A DNA stretch of 64,000 bases from Reticulitermes speratus. Taxonomy: Eukaryota > Arthropoda > Insecta > Blattodea > Rhinotermitidae. The notes below the pieces were generated by a model. That model was not told the origin of the DNA, searched no databases, and was given only the letters and a program-made list of their open reading frames with translations. Below are positions 47,181-58,284 of the stretch, in pieces. The position numbers and the translations under genes were made by a program. How positions within the stretch are numbered: position 1 is the stretch's first letter; each line of letters begins with the position of its first letter. The stretch lies in NCBI GenBank assembly GCA_021186555.1, contig JAJKFL010000003.1, forward strand, positions 43,668,408 through 43,732,407. The letters run 5' to 3'.

Positions 47181-47849
47181 AAAATCAATTGTGTTGACGG
47201 TCTTTCTTAACCCGTTATGTAATATCGTTAAATGAGCCAGAAAGCAAATACATTAATAACTAAATGGAAAACATTTTTATTATGTCCTACATTAACCAAA
47301 AATAAAAACGAAGTGTACAATGTGCACATTGTTCCGTAACGATTGGTATTGATAACATTGTGGCTTCTTTGTATCTGTAATATCTTTACGTTGAGGATGC
47401 TTAAGAATCAGTAAAATCGCAGAGAAATACTCATTTGGAAAATTTTGTTATTATTGGAGTTCCACGTCACAAAATGCTATATCATTAAGGCTCAGTTCCC
47501 ACTATAGGTATGCTCACCATCTCCTCAGGGTCAGGAAAAGCATTATTTGCCTGTATTGAAATGCGTGTACTGTGCCTTGAACCTGAACGCTAGTGCGGAC
47601 ACTCATGTTCAAACACAGGAAGAATTTTTATTATTTTTATTACTTATATATTATTTTTATATTTTTTATATTCTGTGCACCGAGTGAAAAAGGCTGCTAT
47701 TTTAAATCTTGACTTAACTTATACGATAAATTATAAGTTTTACAGTTTTACATAATTTTAAAAAATTCAAATGTTTTATAACCTATTACTGAGACAAGTG
47801 TGCTCTTCGGCCCTTTTAACATGCAATATGAAGTGTAGTAGCCTAATTA

Positions 47850-47888
47850 CCCCTGAAGATGGTCTACGGACCGAAACACGTGTAGGGG
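47850..47888 (+). ncRNA. Hammerhead-ribozyme-like motif, copy 5
   Basis: CCC, CTGAAGA, stem II GGTC-TACG-GACC (perfect, tetraloop), GAAA, CACGTG, TA, GGGG. The tail carries AATAAAA and GTGCATTTGTTGG, like the other copies. It is one of the cleanest folds in the window. No inverted partner was seen nearby. Confidence 0.7.
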
Positions 47889-48394
47889 AATACAACGTTA
47901 CTAATAAAACTATAAAAGTAGTTTATGTTTGTGCATTTGTTGGTGAATTGAATAGACAGTGAAGAATATCTGACCGGCTCTTGACTGGAACGTGACTGTC
48001 CGTATAGAGTGCATGTGACCCGCAAGGCGACGGAGCGGTGAGGGACGTAGACCGCTTTGTGCATTAAATCGTATGTGGCTGTCTAGCGACGAAAAGGCGG
48101 GGAACATGGGCTGATCTATGCATTAAACCGTATGTGGTTTTATAGCTATGAAACGGCGGGAGATAGACAATTTTATGCCCGAAACATTCTATGGACTACT
48201 AGTAACCACCAGACAGATATAATGGAAGGAAGACGGGACACAGAAGGAGTGCATGTACAGAATATATACATGGGACGCACTAAGTAAACTGGCTAATTAA
48301 GTAACTAACTCCACGAAGAAGAATTGCTTTTGAAAAGGTAATAGTTATTCAGCAAGTCAAGAAATTCCCTGCATTTTATGGAATCCGATGTTTC

Positions 48395-48605
48395 CTTACT
48401 ATATCCACAAGAGACCGTCACCTTTCCCTGTCCTGAGCCAACTTAACCAAGTCCACTCTCCGATCACATTTTCGCATATCTTCAAAATAAGTTTTAATAT
48501 TATCATCCCATCTACGACTAGGACTTGAAAATGGCTTCTTCTCTTCAGATTTCCCATCAAAACCCTGCATGCACCTCTCCTCTCATCCATTCGTGAAGTA
48601 CGCCT
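48395..48605 (-). pseudogene. LINE RT C-terminal fragment
   Basis: Same family, in the minus direction, with DERRGACRVLMGNLKRR and a frameshifted WED-like part. It sits about 170 bp from the candidate 84-bp exon. Confidence 0.55.
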
Positions 48606-48773
48606 TGATATTCTGAAATTAATGCTTTCAGACAAATACAGTGTAAGGTAAAACAAAATTACGTGCACGAAAAAGAGACAATAGCTGCCACCTGATGAAT
48701 TAGTCGATCACTCAGTTGAACAACAATCATGAAGTCCTTTACGTGAAAGGGAAGCTAAACGACTCCTTACCTG

Positions 48774-48857
48774 ATAGGAATAAGCGTCATAGTTAGATTC
48801 ATCCGGATAAATTGAGTGAATCCTACTGGAGCTGGATCCAGTTACATTGGACACCTG
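48774..48857 (-). other. Candidate 84-bp exon upstream of the protease gene
   Basis: On the minus strand the segment follows TTTGTTTGCAG and ends CAG|GTAAGG, both strong splice signals. One frame is open for 28 codons with no recognised domain (VSNVTG at the start, DAYSYQ at the end). Since the protease starts in the 39.1-kb exon, the simplest reading is a spliced 5' untranslated exon of that gene. It could also be an alternative N-terminal exon joining phase 0 to the 35.3-kb exon, or part of a neighbouring gene. An open 84-bp frame is not by itself evidence of coding. Confidence 0.5.
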
Positions 48858-50221
48858 CAAACAAAATCAGAATGAAAATCAAAAGAGTTCTGAAATAAGA
48901 TGGCTAGTTTTCTGCTATGGGCGCCTTTTCCTCACGGAAGCTATCCTTCCTCTGACCGCTGAGCCGACTGCTGGGTGGGAGTGAATTAGGTACATAAAGG
49001 AGCTGGCGGGTGTAGGATAAAAATAAACGAGGCTAAGTTGTCTATATTTGCCGAAATAAGGCATAGCTTACCGAGATTCTGATAAAATTCTACTGTCTGT
49101 GCTTGTAAATTTGCTATAATAATTTGCTACTGTTACATGCTGAAATTGTCCGTTATAAATTGTTTTATTTGCATTGTTGTTGTAAGTTCGTTGAACGTAA
49201 TGATCACAACAAAGCAAAGAAATCGCCTCGTTGAGTTACGTTTCTTCTCCAAAATCACAGTGGCCAATATTGGCTTGCAAGCCAGGCTGTGCGGAAATGC
49301 ATTTGCACGATTTGGTAGTTTATAAGAACAAAGTATTTCACTGTCTTTTGCAAGGTGATGTAAGTACGAAAGGACATTTTCGGGTACACGGTCAAGCCAT
49401 GAGTGTGTCCTCATACCACCTCTGTGGCTTATGTGAGCTAGAGTGTGCATACAGCTGATTTTCAAAGAAGCCTTAAAACCTTCAGTGGATAGAGAAGAGA
49501 AAAATTATTTGACGTTACTCAATTTTTTTCTGGCGGAACATCTCTCTTAACGGAGCAAGTTGATATAGCGCTAAAGCTGTATGTTTCAATTCTGATGTTA
49601 GCAGAGTCGAATATATGCCGCAGCCAGTATGCTGGTTGATTAAAGTAAGTCCTTGTTTAACGTTGGGCTTACGTTCCTGAAAGTCGCAGCATAGAGCGAA
49701 GCAATGTAGAGCGGAGCGTTTTTTCCCCACAAGAATTAATTAAAATACCCCAGCGCCTGGCTGTTGAAGATCCTGCCAACTACCGTCCGAGCAACGTTCG
49801 TCGAGTCATTCTTTGGTCACTAAAACTTTTCAGCGTGAAAGCGAAACAGTCAAACCCTGAGCAACGTTGGAAGGTGACCGGCTCCATTTCACGTGTTTTT
49901 ATTCAGAATCTCCAAACGTATGGCAGGATAGCACCTTGACATAAGAAACGACCGCCTCCCTCCGAATGGTTATATATTTATGATCACCTTTCCAGTCCAT
50001 TCGACCTTATGCAACATGGACCTTTACAGTTAAAAGAGCTCTCTTAAAAGCAGAAGAATTAACAAAAGCAAAGTCGACGCTTATAACCTGAGATTCTGAA
50101 AGCGTCATTAAATAAACAAAAAAAAAAATAGCACCATACCGATTCATGGGGTTTGAATAGAATTTGGTATAGGAATAGGCCTAAAACACAGAGATATTTT
50201 GCGCGAATTCTTTCTTTCGTA

Positions 50222-50470
50222 TTCAGACCTATCCTACCTACTCTTTGTAGGTGTAGAGGGCTACTGTTGCACCTGATCACACTCAATGACACACACACTC
50301 GGTAGGACTCCTCTGGACGGTGATCAGCCCGACGCAGAGACCTCTACCTGACAACACACAACGCTCACAAGAGACAGACATCCATGCCCCCGGCGGGATT
50401 CGGACCCGCAATCCCAGCAAGCGAGCGACCGCCGACCCACGCCTTAGACCGCGCGGCCACTGGGGTCGGC
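50222..50470 (-). mobile_element. tRNA-Leu-like SINE, family B (long 3' tail form)
   Basis: Minus-strand copy with head GACCGCGCGGCCACTGGGGT, body, and a 3' part CTACCTACTCTTTGTAGGTG that the 15.9- and 51.5-kb copies lack but the 44.6-kb copy shares, so two subfamilies are present. Confidence 0.72.
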
Positions 50471-50684
50471 AGTGTGGTGTTTACAGTAAATTGTTTTCGC
50501 AATGTCACTGCTCTTCGTTAGTATTAAGTGAAGGATCATTAACCGTGTTTACGACGGTTACCTTCATTCATTGGTTGCTATAGTTACGCTAACGCACCAG
50601 AAGTGTTTCGCTCTGCGGATATTTCCCGTATTTTTTTTACGGGTGGCCCTGGGACAGGTTTTCTCCGAGTGCTTATATGTTGTC

Positions 50685-51070
50685 CTGCCAGTACTATTCC
50701 TCCAATACTCGATACTTCTGTGTTCCTCTATTAGTACCATTCCATCAATGCTCAGTACTTCTGTGTTGTCCTGTCAGTACTAATCCTCCAGTACTCAGTA
50801 CTTCTGTGGTGCCCTGTGAGTACTATTCCTCCAGTACTCAGTACTTTTGTGTTGCCCTGTCAGTACTATTCCTCCAATACTCAGAACTTCTGTGGTACGC
50901 TGTCAGTACTAGTCCATCAACGCTCAGAACTTCTGTGGTGCCCTGTCAGTACCGGATACTAACACTGTTAGTACCATTCCATCAATGCTCAGTACTTCTG
51001 TGTTGTCCTGTCAGTACTAATCCTCCAGTATTCAGTACTTCTGTGGTGCCCTGTCATTACCGTTCCACCA
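50685..51070. repeat. Minisatellite, 42-bp unit
   Basis: About eight units containing CAGTACTTCTGTGGTGCCCT and GTCAGTACTATTCCTCCA, spaced 42-43 bp, with one interrupted unit near 50955. Because 42 is divisible by 3, one frame stays open for 150 codons (50677-51129), which looks like a protein but is explained by the repeat. Confidence 0.88.
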
Positions 51071-51524
51071 GCACTAAATACTTATTCGTCTACATTCCAC
51101 GCTGTAGTCTTAACAGCGTCATTATATAGCAACAATTGTCTCGCGCGTGAAAGAGCAACTTTACAAACTAGGAGACAACTCGCCATTTTAATGCAGTTGC
51201 TGTAGCGCTGGCACACTCTGGCAGTAAGGTCAATGTTACGCATAAGACACTTTCACTTGCAGCAAGCATCCTGCGGCCCGCGAACCACCTCCGATCTTTT
51301 CACCAAATATTGCTTTTGAACTTTCTTCTGCCTGTTTTTGTTATTTTCTTTGTCTCCGGAAACTTCGAATTGTATCGTATGGTTTCTTACTGTTAGTACT
51401 TTTATAGTAGGCTGCTAGTAATTTGACTGGAGTTGAAGAATAGTCTGTTATGGGATATGACGCCGTGTGGCCACCGCCATCCGGACCTCGAATCTTGATT
51501 GCAATTAGTAAAGTTTCATTTAGC

Positions 51525-51785
51525 CGATCCCAGTGGCCGTGCGGTCTAAGGCGTGGGTCTACGGCCGCTCGCTTACTAGGATTGTGGGTTCGAATCCCAC
51601 CGGGGGCTGGATGTCTGTCTCTTGTGATTGTTATGTGTTGTCACGTAGAGGTCTTGCGACGAGCTGGTCCCTCGTCCAGAGGAATCCTACCGAGTGTGGT
51701 GTGTCTAAAAGGTGTGATTGTGAAGCCTCGAATAATGAGGCGCCTAGGCCCCCAAGGGGCTGTCGAGCCGTTGAAAAAAAAAAGT
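51525..51785 (+). mobile_element. tRNA-Leu-like SINE, family B
   Basis: Near complete: GCCGATCCCAGTGGCCGTGC head, B box GGGTTCGAATCCCACC, body TCTGTCTCTTGTG and CCTACCGAGTGTGG, ending in an A run at 51775-51783. Confidence 0.78.
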
Positions 51786-52599
51786 TTCATTTATATTCTG
51801 TTCTAGAGATCCAAAGGATAAGTTTCTCTTCTTTATTAACATGATGAGACCAGGCCTTTGTATATATCAAGTTTTTGTTTTAGCAAAGATTTTAAAATTG
51901 ACGAAGTGGTCGGCCATGAAGTGAAGCTATTATTCTTATGTACGAATATTAAAAAATATAACACACACTATATGAACATAGTGGAGTAGTGGATGATAGA
52001 TTTGCTGTCCACGTTTTAAGTCGAAAAGCATCGAAAATGGTGTTTCTTAATGTTAGTTGCTCATATATGTTGTTTATATGATCATATTAATATAGGCTTT
52101 GAGAAACTGCGAGATACCTTTCATGGACCAAAAACACTATCCAGTTTGACAGCGTGTCAGGTGACTGTACCTGTCTGAAACATTTAATTTTCTTGAGAAA
52201 ACGTTTTCGAAACTTTGAAGTAAAGCAGAAATATTGTGCCATATAACGTGGTTTAAACCGCTACTGTCCGAGCACATGTTTTTGAGCCGATTGCAGCCTT
52301 AGCAATAGGACGGTATTTCTGCAGCTGTCAGGACCATTGGTAGCAGTGACCTAGTTGTACAATTTGTAGCGCAGTCCTTTGTGCGGAACATATGCTGCGA
52401 CTAAAACAGATGCGAAAGTTTGATGTTTTTGTTTCTTGTTTCAGGCTTTCCCTGAAAGCGTGTTATTAAAGTGACGCTCTTTTTTTAACAAAGAAAGGTG
52501 GGAATGTCTTTTTACATGACACTTATAGCTTCAACTTTCCTCTAACACTCTTCAAAATCTTATTTTTTCCACTAAACTTTGTGGCTATACATAAATGAA

Positions 52600-53180
52600 T
52601 GTATTGCCAACAAATTTCGCTTATCCACATATAGGACACTACTCCAACATGTTTCAGCTATATCTTATAGCCATACTCAGGGACTACTGATATATAAAGT
52701 ATGTATATATATATATATATGGAGTTAAAATTTAAAATGTAATTTCTTCGACAGTAAATGGTAAGATACATTATAAATATAGCCTACAATTCTAATATTA
52801 ACTTATGGTGTTTATAGTGTACATAGATTAGAAATTATACAGGACTTAAATTAAAATCAAGTGCATCAAAACATCTGGAACTGGTAGAACTGTCGTCGAA
52901 TTTGTTGAGTGGTAAGTCTGAAAGTGTAAAGTTTCAAGTGAAAAAGTATTAAGATTCAATTGTAAGGTCACATGAAAAATAATATAAAATTGTGCTGGTA
53001 GCTGCGTACCCTGTATGTCAACGAGTTGTGTACAATATTAAATTTTAACTCCTTATATACATATATATATCCTTTGTATATCAGTACTCCCTGAGATGGC
53101 TGTAAGAAACAGCTAAAACATGTTGAAGTAGTCTCCTGTATGTGGCTAAGTGACATTTGCAGTACTATTTGCTGGTAATA
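52600..53180. mobile_element. Decayed palindromic element with two broken hammerhead-like cores
   Basis: Outer arms around 52610-52730 and 53040-53170 are imperfect inverted copies, including TATATATA-rich parts. The left core (minus strand, about 52640-52690) reads CTGAGTA. The right core (about 53083-53131) reads CTGAGA with a missing base and TAAAA for GAAA. Both would be inactive. Confidence 0.5.
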
Positions 53181-53869
53181 AATTTATTTAAGTAGGCCTA
53201 TATCTATTGCACGGAAGATGTATAATGTCAAGGTTGTGGCTGTTAATTTGTTATTAATTTATAACCCATGCGAAGTGGTACCTTTTCGAACATAATGTGG
53301 CACAGTCTCAAGTTAAGGTCAAGGAGACAGCCTCCAGATAGTGTAAGTCACTTTGCAATTGACGTCCGACCAGTCATTCATTCATTCATTTATTCATTCG
53401 TTCAGTCAGTCAGTCAGTCCTTCCTGGCATCCCGCACGCGCTGGGCTTCATGACCAGTGCTTGTTAGTCAGTCCTAAATGTTTTCCGCATTGTCGTCATA
53501 GGGCGTCCTCTCTGACGAGCGAAGAAGTCTGTCCAGTGCTCAGTGTCATGGTCTTTGTCACGTATAGATGCTTAATATCTACAATCCATGATCTAAATCA
53601 ACAGCAACCTTACGTAATGTAAAAATATGTCTGGCGTCACGCGCCTTGCCCTTGCCAAAAACTGTCTGTTAACCCAGTATGCAGTAATACATCCCGTGCC
53701 TATGCAACCCACGTGTTTCCATCAGTCCCAGTACGTGAGGAACTGGGGAATGACAGCTTTAAAAAAAAGGCGCTTTTCTAGACGCAGACGCTTCGGACTC
53801 CAGGAGTAGGTCCTACGATTCAGTATGGAATGGAGTATTCGAATATTTTTAGGCTTTCTGATATGGTAG

Positions 53870-54175
53870 GATAGCCGGAAAAGCGTAGTCGCTAGGGCAC
53901 GTAAGCTACGGGTTGGGCGATCCGGGGTTCGAATCCCGGTAGAGGAAAGAGATTTTTCTCTTTTCCAAATCGTACAGACGCTCTGGGGCCCTCCCAGCCT
54001 ACTATTCAGTGGGTAACGGGGTCCTTTCCTGTGGGTGAAGCGGCTGGAGCACGAAGTTTACCACTCACCTCCGTATAGTGCTGATATTAAGAATGAATGG
54101 AGCTTTGCCTGTACTCCCCCAAAATTCCTTCATTGCGTAGACAACGACAGCTTTACCTATTTTACCTTTTTTGAT
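53870..54175 (+). mobile_element. SINE family A
   Basis: Full-length copy with head GATAGCCGGAAAAGCGTAGT, a clear B box GGGTTCGAATCCC, CTCCCAGCCTACTATTCAG, and tail CTATTTTACCTTTTTT. Confidence 0.75.
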
Positions 54176-54470
54176 GTGGTATGAACGCAGTAGCGTAATT
54201 AAGTGACTTTTCTGTGAAGAAACCAAAATCATACGAAAATATATATCGATATCAGTATCGATACCGTAACAACGCCGGCCACAAAGTTTTGTCCGGTAAT
54301 TACCATATTTTGATGACAGCGATCAAAGTGAACAGGTAAATACGTTTATATCTAGTTCGTGTGGGGTCTGAAGTATCATATAGGTATAATTTGAATATAA
54401 ATTGTCCAGCACTAACTCGGCTTCACTGTTGGTCATGCAACTGGAAGACATTCAGGTCAGCGATGAGATC

Positions 54471-54615
54471 TGCGCTCTTCTGGGATATTACGCAGCATCG
54501 TGTGGTAATTGTTTACCGACGTTTCGGGACAACGTCGGTAAAAAATTACCACACGACGCCGCGTAATATCCCAGAAGAGCGCAATATCATCAACATCGCG
54601 GCGGAAGCCTGAAAT
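54471..54615. repeat. Near-perfect 112-bp hairpin (fold-back MITE-like)
   Basis: TGCGCTCTTCTGGGATATTA at 54471 is mirrored at about 54563-54582, with CCGACGTT / AACGTCGG meeting around a loop of a few bases (CGGGAC). The tail CGCGGCGGAAGCCTGAAAT also occurs near 4055 in a related copy. Confidence 0.7.
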
Positions 54616-55569
54616 CAAAGTTAGTTCAGCGATACTGAAGTGCGGCCACAGCTGTATTCGTGACTAAATGCGTTTTTAAACTTGAAAACCTTTTGCATTA
54701 TTAAGACAGATTTTCTTAATATCTTCTAGTCTATATATTCTACATTCATTGAATATCTTCACGTTGGTGTTGTCGGTCTGTGCTATACGGCTGCTGTCTT
54801 TCACCTTCAATTTCACGTGTTGTCACGTGTGTAATGTTGTTTTGTATTGTTTTCACGTCATGATTTGAATTGCAAATTAACAGCAATAATCTTCATAGCC
54901 TTTGTTTCACATGTAAAATGTAAGAAGAGAGATATAAAAGAATCGTATAAAAACTGTAGACTGGGAGCCGAATTTCACGTTCTTGGATACGATGGGCCAC
55001 AAAACATTTAACTGTAACGATATTTTTCATCCGTTGTGGTGAGTGAGGATGAGGAACAAAAGAATTATAAGCAATAAAGCTTACAATGCGGACAAGGGAA
55101 ATGTAGAAATAACAGATGGCTGTCAAGTCTTAAAAGATGAAATGGGGCCACGCCTTTGAATGTTTGCTATTTTGTGGGTCTAGATAACTTTTTGAGAGAT
55201 ATGCTATCCGTCAACTGTTTTCGGTTATTTAACGGGTGCGTCGTCACTGGTTAGAGGTTTTAAAGAATGTGACATTTAGAGTTGTTTGTTCTGTCCAGGC
55301 GTGGCTCGTGCCGAACACTTTTAAATTAACGAAATCTTATCTGCATCACAAAAGTCATTTGATTACAGCATATTGTACACGTCACGCTATGTGGTTAATC
55401 GCAAATTTAGTGAAAGTCGTTATGAGAAAAGAAAAAGCAGGCTGGCGGGGTGATAACTGGGAATTAACCGAGCTTTGTTTAACGCGCAATAATTTTAAAA
55501 CAGAGACTGCATTAAACGACATACATCCATGCGATTAGGTGCTTCTATGGCAGTGACAGTTCAGATTTT

Positions 55570-55705
55570 GAGCTTGTGGATTATGTCGCCATGCAGTGCG
55601 ATAGGTGGCTACTTACATTTCGGAGGAACCTGCTATATCCATCTTCAGGATAGGAGTGAAGATGGTAGTCAGCAGTCTCACACGAAGCGTTGGTAACCAC
55701 CTACG
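55570..55705. repeat. Fold-back repeat, GGAGG-type family, lightly decayed
   Basis: GGTGGCTACTTACATTTCGGAGG on the left is mirrored by ACACGAAGCGTTGGTAACC on the right, with CATCTTCAGGA and GTGAAGATGG between them (listed as key words). Other end fragments of this family lie at 26095-26150, 42760-42880 and 61725-61870. Confidence 0.45.
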
Positions 55706-55814
55706 CAACTAGACTGTGTTATTTCACAGTATTACCACCGTGCATTTTTTAATCAAATAATAAAACCAACGAATGCACTATATTGACCACTTTTATTATG
55801 GCCTATTTCCCCTC

Positions 55815-55858
55815 ACCCTACACGTGTTTCGGAACTTTAAAGTTCCATCTTCAGGGGT
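55815..55858 (-). ncRNA. Hammerhead-ribozyme-like motif, copy 6
   Basis: On the minus strand: ACCC, CTGAAGA, stem II GGAACT...AGTTCC (perfect), GAAA, CACGTG, TA, GGGT. ACCC/GGGT gives stem I. It is identical to the partner at 56.29 kb. Confidence 0.72.
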
Positions 55859-56288
55859 TGTCGTGTGCTACCAATTATTCACATATTAAAACAAATACAC
55901 AATATGTGCAATAGTCTGTTAAAGTATTAAAACCATAGGTAAATGAAGTTCAAACTCTTTTAAAATTGTACGATATGTACTGTAGTCTATTAGAATCTTA
56001 AAATCTCACGTAATGTATATTTAAAACTGTTTTAAAAATGTTTTAACTACGCCAGTAGTTCCGTAAAAAAGTGAATATTACGAACAGTCCACAATTTTTA
56101 AAACATTTTTAAAACAGGTTTTAAATATACATTTACGTGAGATTTTAAGATTCTAATAGACTACAGTACATATCGTACAATTTTAAACGAGTTTTGAACT
56201 TCATTTACCTATGGTTTTAATACTTTAACAGACTATTGTACATATTGTGTATTTGTTTTAATATGTGAATAATTGGTAGCACACGACA

Positions 56289-56332
56289 ACCCCTGAAGAT
56301 GGAACTTTAAAGTTCCGAAACACGTGTAGGGT
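56289..56332 (+). ncRNA. Hammerhead-ribozyme-like motif, copy 7
   Basis: Plus-strand mirror of the 55.8-kb copy, with identical stems and core (CTGAAGA at 56293, GAAA at 56317, CACGTG at 56321, predicted cut after the A of TA at 56328). Confidence 0.72.
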
Positions 56333-57138
56333 GAGGGGAAATAGGCCATAATAAAAGTGGTCAATATAGTGCATTCGTTGGTTTTACTATTAGACTGTGT
56401 TAGTTCGAAAGGCCACACATTGTAACACAGGTATTGTTATCCGTTTTCGTGCCATGTAGGTGTTGTCTCGTGTAATGGGACTGGCACTTACATGTGGATT
56501 TATAGTGTTATTTGAGAGCAGTGAAAGAAATTTGTCCAGCCATCTGTCAACAGTTAAGGCTAAATAGTCGCACGTTTTCAGTTGTAGAAATTAGACCCAT
56601 GCATTAGTCACAGAAGAAGGTTGAGTATAAAAACAGCTTGGAAAGGGTTAATGACTGGTGCGAAAGTCTTGCAGTTTCATTTCAGAGCTTTCTATGCATT
56701 GTTTGCACTTAAATAAGTTTTTCTCAGCTACATAATGTCGTTATTGCAACCTCAGATGCTGCATTGCCGCGGATGACATGACCAGCATGGCTGGACTTTT
56801 TTGTGGGGGGGGGGGGGGGGGGGAGAATCTGTGATAGCTCAGGAAACCTGCGGCTAGAGACACGCACTTAGGATATGTAATAGGTATTGCTTTTCCACGG
56901 CAACAATAGTAACGCGAACACGCCTCAATGTTACATTATACGTACGTGCGTTGCCTGTCTTGTTAAATTATGCTAACATTTGAGTGCTGTTGTTCTGTTA
57001 AGACACGCGGTAAGGAGTGTGTGCTGTGAATCTACCGCTTCAGGTCGATGATACCTTTAGAGAGGCTGTTTCAAAACGTGATTACGTATTGAATCGATAA
57101 TTCAACGTTGTTACCACAAACACAATAAAGGGTTAAAA

Positions 57139-57412
57139 TGGTAAAATTCACCCTACAAAGACACAGAGGGAAGTAGAGGTATAGCTGTACTCTTTTCTTT
57201 AACCTCGGGGCTAGACGGGGTGCGTGGTTAACGCCACGCCCCGGCCGCTGTACCCCGGGAATGACCCGGTACCCAATGTATAGGAGCCTGGGTGGGCCCC
57301 AGAGACCGGTCTGGACGGGTGCGGAAAATCTCGCCTCCACCGGGATTCGATACCCAGACCATTAGGCCGTAGAGGGTCGCTATACCGACTACGGTAACCC
57401 GGCTCTCGACTA
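57139..57412 (-). mobile_element. SINE family A
   Basis: Minus-strand copy with GTAGAGGTATAGCTGTACTC, CCCCGGCCGCTGTACCCC, CACCGGGATTCGATACCC and CTATACCGACTACGG. Confidence 0.75.
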
Positions 57413-58143
57413 ACACAGGAGCATGCTGTTAATGTCGAACAGGCCATAATATTGCTTCTCGTGTGGTTCAACAAAGTAGCCAGAGAAACATGCAGGAAGC
57501 AGTATCTCCTTGAGTAAGGATGCCCTCCTGTGATAGACATAAACTCCTTGAAGTTTTGATCCCAGATTACGTGACAAATTTCTGCATGACGTAAACAGGG
57601 TATACTCGTAGCCGCAGAGATACTGAAGACGACGCATAGGTGCAAACGGGAAATCCCTGATTACCTGCCCAAGTAGTGACCCACTTTTACAGTACAATAA
57701 ACTTCCATGCATTGTTTGCGCAAAGTGTATATGATTAAGCGCTCAGTGGTGTCGTCATGTTTATGCACCTTCGTCTCGAGGGTCTTACTGAGGTAAAAAG
57801 TCGGAAGGTTTTTGCCAGTTGTGTATAACTTATTTTTTTACTGATGTTTTGGACGGTACACATCGTCACATTTTTTTGAACCACAAATTGTCGGAAACTG
57901 GTTCTGTTCCCTTCCTCACAAGTAAAGGATTCTAATTTCAAATTCTGTACGTCCAGAGTGCTTTATGAGGAAATAAAAGAATAAATTTAATGTTTTGTGT
58001 CTTCTTAACATTAAAAAGAATAGTTCTGTAAATTTTTTTTAATTGTTTATACCGAGCATTTTCATTCGATCACACATTTCTTAAACCAACAAAATGCACA
58101 CTTCTTATTTATTATACACTACAATTTTTTTACAGTAAAATCA

Positions 58144-58187
58144 GTCCAACATGTTTCGGTTCCTATTTTGGGACCATCATCAGGGAC
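58144..58187 (-). ncRNA. Hammerhead-ribozyme-like motif, copy 8
   Basis: On the minus strand: GTCC, CTGATGA, stem II GGTCCC...GGAACC with one mismatch, GAAA, CATG, TT, GGAC. GTCC/GGAC forms stem I, and TT satisfies the UH cleavage rule. Confidence 0.68.
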
Positions 58188-58284
58188 CCATATCGTGAAT
58201 TACACAAAATCACATTTTACCTCTTGAAGTTTTAATATGTACCATTAGTTGTTGATTTGTGATTTTGTGTAATTCACGATATGG

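Larger units (their letters stand above)
55768..56390. mobile_element. Large palindrome (about 300-bp arms) bounded by hammerhead-like ends
   Basis: The sequence from ACCAACGAATGCACTATATT on the left is mirrored on the right with few changes over about 300 bp. About 70 bp of single-copy centre lies around 56040-56100. The high arm identity suggests recent formation or maintenance by gene conversion. Each arm starts with the tail block GTGCATTCGTTGG, then the hammerhead-like motif, then AT-rich sequence. No ORF above background. Confidence 0.7.

Noticed and set aside
50677-51129. 150-codon plus-strand ORF
   Set aside because: Entirely explained by the 42-bp minisatellite whose length is a multiple of three; no start context or domain.
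51525-51605. Possible tRNA-Leu gene
   Set aside because: Several diverged copies with the same non-tRNA body; pairing of the acceptor arm is lost.
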